This document shows positions 33,084-38,394 of a stretch of 38,394 nucleotides of DNA, one piece after another. The stretch's first letter is position 1. Every line of letters starts with the position of its first letter. Origin of the DNA: Gemmataceae bacterium (lineage in GTDB: Bacteria; Planctomycetota; Planctomycetia; Gemmatales; Gemmataceae); the NCBI GenBank assembly GCA_003136315.1, contig PLDW01000301.1, positions 1 through 38,394 on the forward strand. The letters run 5' to 3'. The position numbers and the translations under genes were made by a program. The notes beneath the pieces were generated by a model. The model made no database searches. It saw only the letters and a list, made by a program, of their open reading frames with translations, and was not told the origin of the DNA.

Positions 33084-36000
33084 TCACTTCAATGACAGGC
33101 TCCCTTCCGCCTCCAAAATCCGATATGTGGGCAGGTCCGCGGGGTGGATCACGCGGGAGTCGAGTCCCCGGGTCCGGGCTTCGCGGAATGCCTTCGCGGC
33201 CTCGGGTTTCTGCCCCTGGGCGGTCTTCAACACCGCCATGTGGAACCACCGCAGGGCCGTTGACTCGATCGCCAGAGCCTCACGCAGATCCTGCTCGGCT
33301 TCCGGGAATTGCTTGAGCGTGATCCGCGCTCTGGCCCGGGTGTCGAGAAGCTCTCCGGTCAAGCCGTCCTCACGCGTCGCCCGACCTACTAACTCCAGCG
33401 AACGCTCGGCCGTGGCGGGGTCGGCGGCCAGAACCCAGGCGAGGTTGTTCAGCGCCACGATGTTCCGCGGATCACGCTGGATCACCGCCTCATACACTGC
33501 CTGGGCCTGATCGTACTGCTTGCGAAGAGCGAAGTATTCCGCCTCGGCCATCCGCAGGGGGATCGAGTCCGGCTCCGCCACAAGGGCCGCATCCAGTCCG
33601 GCACGCACGGTGCCCATTTGAACTTCATTCGCTCCGCCTGAACGAACCGCCGCCAGCCCCGCTGTCGCCCGGAGTCGGACAGGCAGATACCGATTGAACT
33701 GCTCGATCTTCGCCAGTGCATCAGCCACTCGCCCCTCGGAGCCCAGCACACCGGCGATCCCCACCACGGCTTCTGGCCGTGTCGGGACGAGGGCCGTGTA
33801 ACGAGCGACTGCTGCCTCGGCGATTCTCCCCCCGGTCGGGGTGCCACGCACGTTTACATAGCGGGCCAACTCGTCCAGGAGTTCGGCCACCCGAGCTGAC
33901 CGGGCGAGATAATCGCCCGCTCCGGCGTCGGCCGCGCTCGCGTATTGCTCAGCCAGCGTCAGGGCCGATTCCGCTTTTCCGGCCTTGGCGTAGTAGCGGG
34001 CGACCGATGCGACAGCGCGGAACTCACCCGCGTGGTGCGACCGAAGCCGGGCTGCGAATGACTCCGCCGCGGCAAAATCCCGGTTCTCGGTCAGTTCATC
34101 CAGCGCAACCACGAGGTAGTAGACGTTCTTCCGGTCCGCTTCCATGAGTGCGTTCAGGCACTTCCGGCTTTCCGCACGGTTCCCGGCGACCCGGTGGAGC
34201 TGCGAGAGTGTGTACAGATCGCGCGGCGACTGACTCTTCTGGTACACAACCTCCAGAGCCGAGGCCGCCCGGATGAGCGTCGCCTTCCGGTCCGCACCTT
34301 CGAGGTAACGCGCCAGAACCGCCAAAACGCTTGCCGTCGCCCGCAACTCATCCAGATCCGTGCCCTGGGTCTCGGTTTGCCGGAGCAACTCCGTTGCCCG
34401 GCGACGGTCCTCCTCGGTGCCACCGCTCGCGTAAAGCATTGCGAGGTTTCGCCGCGCCCAGCCGGTGTCCTCCGGACGCAGACCGGTGCCAGCGAGGAAC
34501 GCCTCCAGAACCGCCCGTCCAGCCGCTGTATCCGACCGGGAGAGGGTCAGAACGAGTCGGCACTGGGCTAAGAGTCGTCGCTCGGCCGGGTCTGTTACTG
34601 TTGGGGTCCAGTTCTTCCCGGCTGGGGTTTCGCAGAAGGTCGCTGTGATGGCGAAAAAGCCCTGGGGCTGGAGCGCCCCACGGGCCGTTCCCAGGGTGGC
34701 AATCGCGGCCTCCTGTTTCCCGGCCGATGCCTGGTACAGGGCCAGGCGAAGCCAGTCATCGGCGGTTGCCGAAGCCGCACGGGTCGCTGCGAGGAGAGCT
34801 TCCTCAGCTTCGGCCGATTTCCCGATGGCGGTGTAGCACGTCGCGACCCATCCCAGCGCAGCTGGATCACGCTCGACCATCGGCTGGCATGTCCGGATCA
34901 GGTTCATTCCGATCTCGGGGGGAACCCGCTCCAGAACTCCCGCGATCATCCGTTGGAACGGTTCGCCTCCCCACCGCGAATCCGTTGCGAGACGAGTCAG
35001 CAACTTGGCTTTGCGCTCCTCCGCACCGGTCCGGGCGAGCAAAGTGACCAGAGCCCGGGTGGTTTCAAACTGTGTGGGGTCGAGGTTGAACGCCCGTTCG
35101 GTGAGCCGAAGGGCATCAGCCGCATCACCGGCTGTGGTCCGGAGTCGTGCGAGCGCCAGACAGGCGTCGGGCCGATTGGGCGACGGACCGAATGTCGTCG
35201 CCAGTCGGTCGGCAAGTTGCGGACTCGGAGTCGTAGCCCCCGTTGCATCGCAGATGGCCGCCGACAGTCCGGTTTCGCCTTCAATCCGGACCACCCCAGC
35301 ACGAGCCTCGGCGGCAGCCGCCGTATCGCCCGCATCCGTCGCCCGCTCGTAAAGCCGCAGCCAGACCCCGACCTCGGTCGGGCGACGGGCCGCAATTTTT
35401 CGCAGGAAAGCCACCACCTTCACTCGGTCCCCGGCCCGGTCGTAGATGTCGGCGAGCCCGGTGAGAAGTCGGAGCTGGTCGGCATCGGCCCAGGTATCGA
35501 TCCGCTCGATGAGTGGATCGAGTGGTCGAACCCGGCCGGGCTCCCGGGCATACAAGGCCGCCCGTGCGAGCCGAACATCCGGACCATCCCCGGCAGCGGC
35601 CTGGGCCTCATCGATCACTGCCAGCCCGGCAGCAACCCCGGCCGCGTCCGCGGCGGTTGAAGCCAGAGCCGCCCACAGCCGGGTATCCCCGGGCCGACGA
35701 ATGATCTCCCGACGCAGAATCTGGACGGCATTCGCATATTTGTTCTGCGCCGCGGCCACATCCGCCTGAAGGATCACCGATTCCGACGACACCGGGCCGA
35801 ATCGGGCAACGGCTCCGGCCGCGGCCTGTTCGAGCTTCCGCCACTGCTCGCCCGTCCCGCTGCCCATTCGTAGTCGGCGGGCACTCAGCCGGACCCACTG
35901 GGAGACAACCGTGCCCGGAGCATAGGGAGATTGTGCAGCGACTTCGTACTCCCGCGCAGCATCGTCGAAGCGGCCCAGATTGAGGTACAGAATGGCCAGG

Positions 36001-37367
36001 CCAACTCGCGCATTGACATTTCCCGGATCGGACCCGAGTACCCGGCGAAAGGCTTTCTCGCTGGCGTCCCAATCGCCTGTCCGGTCGTGACACCCTGCCA
36101 GCAGGAGGTTCGCTTGACCTTCCAGTCCGGGCAGGTTGATCGCTTCCCCGCGGAGTGACTGAAGCAACTCGATTGCGTCGCTCCACTTCTCCTGCCGCAT
36201 GGCGATCCGGGCTCTCAAATACTTGACCTGGAGTGGCGACGCTCGTCGGGATTCGAGCCGTTGAAGGATCTCGACCGACCGGGTCGTATCCCCTTCCTGG
36301 ACGAGGAGGTCGGCGAGAGAAACGAGCAGGTCAAATCCTTCCGGGGAGAGTTTCAAGCCGTTGTCGTGGACCGCCATTGCTGCGCCAGACACCTTGGCCC
36401 TTTCTCTTTCCTCATCGTGTTTCAAGCCGTCTTCGAGGACCGCCATTGCCGCGGCCACGTTCCCGCGAACCAGTTCGAGCCACGCCAGGCTACGGATGAA
36501 TCGCAGATCGTTGGGGTAGAGACTCGCGGCATCGCGGAAGATCATGTGGGCGGCCGGGATATTCTTGTTCTTCTGGAGGATCTCACCAAGGAGCAGAGAG
36601 GCATTGGCGTTCTCGGGATCGAGTTCGAGAGCCCGATTGAGATCGCGAATGGAGGGGGTGAGGTCCACGGCCTGATTCAAGCGGGTTGTCTCGTCGGCCC
36701 GGTAGGAATCGAACATGGCCCGGTAGTAGTAGGCCATCGCTTCCTGGGGAAAGGCGATGACCATCCGGTCTAGGATCATCTTGGCCCCAGGGCCATCTTT
36801 CATTTCCCGCCAGACCAGTTGTGCTAACTGCTGGTAGAGGAGCATCTGGTCCGGAGCGAATGTGATAGCGGTCTCGTAGGCCTTGCGGGCTTCCGGGCGT
36901 TGGTTGAGCCCCACGTAAGCGTTCGCGAGTTGCTCCCACAGTTTGGCCTCGGAGGGGAAACTCTTGATGAGGGTGTCGGCGTGCGTGACGGCATCCGAAT
37001 TCCGACCCAGTTTCAGAGCCTGGCTGAGGGCCTCGCGCCGGATGGAGTCGCGGTAGGGGTCGAGGCGGAGGATCTTGTCATAGAGGAACAGAAGCTCAGC
37101 GCTGCCGCGGCCAGTCGGGTTGCGCGCTTTGAGCATGTCGCCAAGTTGGATGAGGGCATCAATGTCGTCCGGCTCGAACTCCAGGTAGTGACGCAGGTAG
37201 TGGATGGCCGCGTCAGATTTCCCGGCCTCCGCAGCCCGCTCGGACTGTTGCTTGAGGGCCTCCGGGATGCGTCGCGCCTGGAGGGTGTGTGCTCCGAAGA
37301 GTGACCCGGTCAGGACGAGGAGGGTGAGGACGACTTTCAGGAGGAACGGCTTGTTGATGGTCGGCAT
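33084..37367 (-). CDS. Giant membrane-anchored tetratricopeptide repeat protein (paralogue 2)
   Basis: Protein of about 1427 residues, almost wholly TPR-like. The ATG at 37367 is preferred over a TTG two codons earlier; GGGG lies a little upstream. One membrane helix occurs at the N-terminus (LLKVVLTLLVLTGSLFGAHT), followed by LQARRIPEALKQQ. This parallels VHTVQIRRQSAVLKDR in the protein encoded at 8665-13053. Clear repeat units include SDAAIHYLRHYLEFEPDDID, AYYYRAMFDSYRADETTR, FDDAAREYEVAAQSPYAPGT and YDQAQAVYEAVIQRDPRNIV. The end (AAKAFREARTRGLDSRVIHP) parallels LEKARQLGLTLADLHP of paralogue 1. Ala-rich repeats in the middle are more diverged. It is presumably a periplasmic scaffold of unknown partner. 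No enzyme motif is seen, and the gene stands alone. Confidence 0.85.
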   Translation of the reverse strand: MPTINKPFLLKVVLTLLVLTGSLFGAHTLQARRIPEALKQQSERAAEAGKSDAAIHYLRHYLEFEPDDIDALIQLGDMLKARNPTGRGSAELLFLYDKILRLDPYRDSIRREALSQALKLGRNSDAVTHADTLIKSFPSEAKLWEQLANAYVGLNQRPEARKAYETAITFAPDQMLLYQQLAQLVWREMKDGPGAKMILDRMVIAFPQEAMAYYYRAMFDSYRADETTRLNQAVDLTPSIRDLNRALELDPENANASLLLGEILQKNKNIPAAHMIFRDAASLYPNDLRFIRSLAWLELVRGNVAAAMAVLEDGLKHDEERERAKVSGAAMAVHDNGLKLSPEGFDLLVSLADLLVQEGDTTRSVEILQRLESRRASPLQVKYLRARIAMRQEKWSDAIELLQSLRGEAINLPGLEGQANLLLAGCHDRTGDWDASEKAFRRVLGSDPGNVNARVGLAILYLNLGRFDDAAREYEVAAQSPYAPGTVVSQWVRLSARRLRMGSGTGEQWRKLEQAAAGAVARFGPVSSESVILQADVAAAQNKYANAVQILRREIIRRPGDTRLWAALASTAADAAGVAAGLAVIDEAQAAAGDGPDVRLARAALYAREPGRVRPLDPLIERIDTWADADQLRLLTGLADIYDRAGDRVKVVAFLRKIAARRPTEVGVWLRLYERATDAGDTAAAAEARAGVVRIEGETGLSAAICDATGATTPSPQLADRLATTFGPSPNRPDACLALARLRTTAGDAADALRLTERAFNLDPTQFETTRALVTLLARTGAEERKAKLLTRLATDSRWGGEPFQRMIAGVLERVPPEIGMNLIRTCQPMVERDPAALGWVATCYTAIGKSAEAEEALLAATRAASATADDWLRLALYQASAGKQEAAIATLGTARGALQPQGFFAITATFCETPAGKNWTPTVTDPAERRLLAQCRLVLTLSRSDTAAGRAVLEAFLAGTGLRPEDTGWARRNLAMLYASGGTEEDRRRATELLRQTETQGTDLDELRATASVLAVLARYLEGADRKATLIRAASALEVVYQKSQSPRDLYTLSQLHRVAGNRAESRKCLNALMEADRKNVYYLVVALDELTENRDFAAAESFAARLRSHHAGEFRAVASVARYYAKAGKAESALTLAEQYASAADAGAGDYLARSARVAELLDELARYVNVRGTPTGGRIAEAAVARYTALVPTRPEAVVGIAGVLGSEGRVADALAKIEQFNRYLPVRLRATAGLAAVRSGGANEVQMGTVRAGLDAALVAEPDSIPLRMAEAEYFALRKQYDQAQAVYEAVIQRDPRNIVALNNLAWVLAADPATAERSLELVGRATREDGLTGELLDTRARARITLKQFPEAEQDLREALAIESTALRWFHMAVLKTAQGQKPEAAKAFREARTRGLDSRVIHPADLPTYRILEAEGSLSLK

Positions 37368-37819
37368 GTCCAATCCCCGACCTGGCCGCCGAACTGAACG
37401 TACGGTTCAGCTCCGCCGCCTGGTCACTGCCTCCGTGCAATGCCTGCTGCGGTGGGGGTCTGGGGCAACACCCCGAAGCCTCGTGCATGACCGCAAACCG
37501 CGCAGGTCGGGTATGCTAAACCGGTCGTCGAGGAGGAATCAAGTGCAACGGTGGGCAGCCACGTTCAACCCGCCCTGCGGTGGAATCATCGCTCTGTGGC
37601 GTGTGGCAGTTGGAGGTTGACCACCTCTCAGGGACAGCCGGGGCAAGTCCCAGGGGCAGATAGGCTTGCTTTTATCGCTCGCCTCACCCCAAGACCGCAG
37701 CTATGGGCTTGCACCCTGATCGTGGGCCGACGATGGGCGGGTTTGGAGGAACGTGATCTGGGCGATTTGAGGCTGACGATGTGCTCCACATACTGTCGTG
37801 CGACTGATGAAGCTGTGGC
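37368..37819. other. Intergenic region with a possible very small ORF
   Basis: About 450 bases between the TPR paralogue 2 gene and the small minus-strand gene at 37820. On the plus strand, GAGGAGGAATCAA precedes a GTG at 37543 that opens a 25-codon frame (VQRWAATFNPPCGGIIALWR, then five more) ending at 37620. A TATGCT word at 37512 could be a -10 box, but no -35 was found. The sequence GGGGCAAGTCCCA near 37639 is also found, inverted, beside the family B repeat near 25562. I do not call a gene here. Confidence 0.35.
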
Positions 37820-38128
37820 TCACGACCACGCCTGGCGTCGTCTCTCTGCCCAGTCGAAAAAGGTCAGGGTCTCGCAGTCCTGCTGTTGACGACGGGATTC
37901 CTCCCAGGCGGCCCGTTCCGCGTCTGCCTGGCTGAGGGGTTCGAGGGCGTCGCACCACTTCAGCCAGTCCGTGAGGGCTCCCGCGCTGGTGGTTGCGCCA
38001 GTATCGGAATTCCCCAGGGTGTCTCGCTCCTGGACACAGTGAATCTCCACTGTGGTGCCATTTGGCCAGTCCGGCGGCACGTCGAGTTCGAGCCGCCCGT
38101 CCTTCACCGTCGCGATGATCTTGCACAT
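37820..38128 (-). CDS. Small antitoxin-like planctomycete protein
   Basis: Protein of 102 residues. The ATG at 38128 follows GGGGAGG; longer frames have no such site. The N-terminus (MCKIIATVKDGRLELDVPPD, then WPNGTTVEIH) forms the short beta hairpin typical of AbrB/DUF104-like antitoxins ('xxIxAxVKxGRIExxxPxxxPDGTxVEI'). The C-terminus (ALEPLSQADAERAAWEESRR, then FFDWAERRRQAWS) is a charged helix that I recall from a family with many copies in Gemmata-like genomes, often followed by a PIN toxin gene. Downstream (below 37820) no toxin frame was found, so this looks like an orphan. The function is inferred from family resemblance only. Confidence 0.62.
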   Translation of the reverse strand: MCKIIATVKDGRLELDVPPDWPNGTTVEIHCVQERDTLGNSDTGATTSAGALTDWLKWCDALEPLSQADAERAAWEESRRQQQDCETLTFFDWAERRRQAWS

Positions 38129-38394
38129 GGTGGCCTCCCCGCCTGATCCTGGCGCAGCCCCGGTTTTTAGCAACTCCGTTACTATCCCCCAGGGTACTCC
38201 TACCGTCAGAGTCTTCCCAATGAAAAAAGCGAGCAGATCTGGATGGTTCGATCGGTGCTTCACCACTGACTGCTGTTGTATGCGGTGAAACAGGATCGCG
38301 TTAGCCGCGTCAAGCTTTCGATCGATCGAGATCTCATCCAGGAACCCGCAGAGGCTGTCACATTCCCGGAGCAAACATCGGTCTAACGGGAGGG
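38129..38394. other. Right-edge stretch, gene uncertain
   Basis: The minus-strand frame of the preceding gene stays open through this stretch to about 38374, with residues such as GFLDEISIDRKLDAANAILF. These look fairly protein-like, so an N-terminally longer protein cannot be fully excluded, but the good ribosome binding site at 38128 argues against it. Nothing else is supported. Confidence 0.3.

Noticed and set aside
34953-35660. 235-codon plus-strand frame inside TPR paralogue 2
   Set aside because: It is antisense to the TPR gene, with Arg/Pro/Gly-rich residues typical of shadow frames in GC-rich DNA.

Overview
The window looks like chromosomal DNA of a Planctomycetota bacterium, probably near the Gemmataceae. 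This is inferred from gene content: a planctomycete beta-barrel porin (BBP7 type), a TIGR03067 protein, a Tat-exported DUF1501 protein, PEP-CTERM surface proteins, large Ser/Thr kinases, and giant TPR proteins with one N-terminal membrane anchor. Most of the DNA is GC-rich by eye. The exception is about 29.9-31.9 kb, which is clearly more AT-rich.

Layout. 0.4-5.5 kb is an envelope block: an LptD/OstA-like outer-membrane protein and a DgkA-family lipid kinase on +, then a BBP7 porin on -. 5.9-8.6 kb is a PEP-CTERM block: a proline-rich PEP-CTERM protein, a polysaccharide deacetylase of the PEP-CTERM-locus type, and a second PEP-CTERM-like protein. The second protein has a textbook sigma-54 site upstream and a strong terminator downstream. 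8.7-13.1 kb is one 1462-residue TPR protein. Its paralogue (about 1427 residues) fills 33.1-37.4 kb on the other strand. 13.2-17.8 kb holds the TIGR03067 protein, DUF1501 and two aldo/keto reductases. 17.9-23.2 kb is a tandem duplication of a Ser/Thr kinase gene. The kinase halves align without gaps for 360 residues and the upstream DNA is also duplicated, but the output halves differ: membrane anchor, Gly/Pro minisatellite and propeller-like domain in the first, a cytosolic tail with a duplicated DIFEAD motif in the second.

23.6-28.2 kb carries accessory single genes: SGNH hydrolase, DUF6428-like protein, PepSY-type membrane protein and GH51-like arabinofuranosidase. 28.3-32.5 kb looks like a decaying accessory zone. 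It contains a two-helix membrane protein gene broken by one TGA, a nucleoid- or DNA-associated-looking small protein, the 3' half of a PIN toxin gene with its small partner ORF, a membrane-anchored papain-like (C70-type) peptidase in AT-rich DNA, and a Tat-exported cupin with a Cys-rich end. A small antitoxin-like gene lies near the right edge.

Three families of intergenic palindromic repeats occur: 'GGCCCGCAGATG', 'GGGCCGCCACGGAGGGC' and 'CTCTGTGTCTCTGTGGTTA'. Several sit between convergent genes, where they could end transcription. No rRNA, tRNA, CRISPR array or intact insertion sequence was seen. I found no complete, clearly new multi-gene system. The best leads are the sigma-54 site driving a PEP-CTERM gene, the duplicated kinases with exchanged output modules, and the AT-rich peptidase islet.
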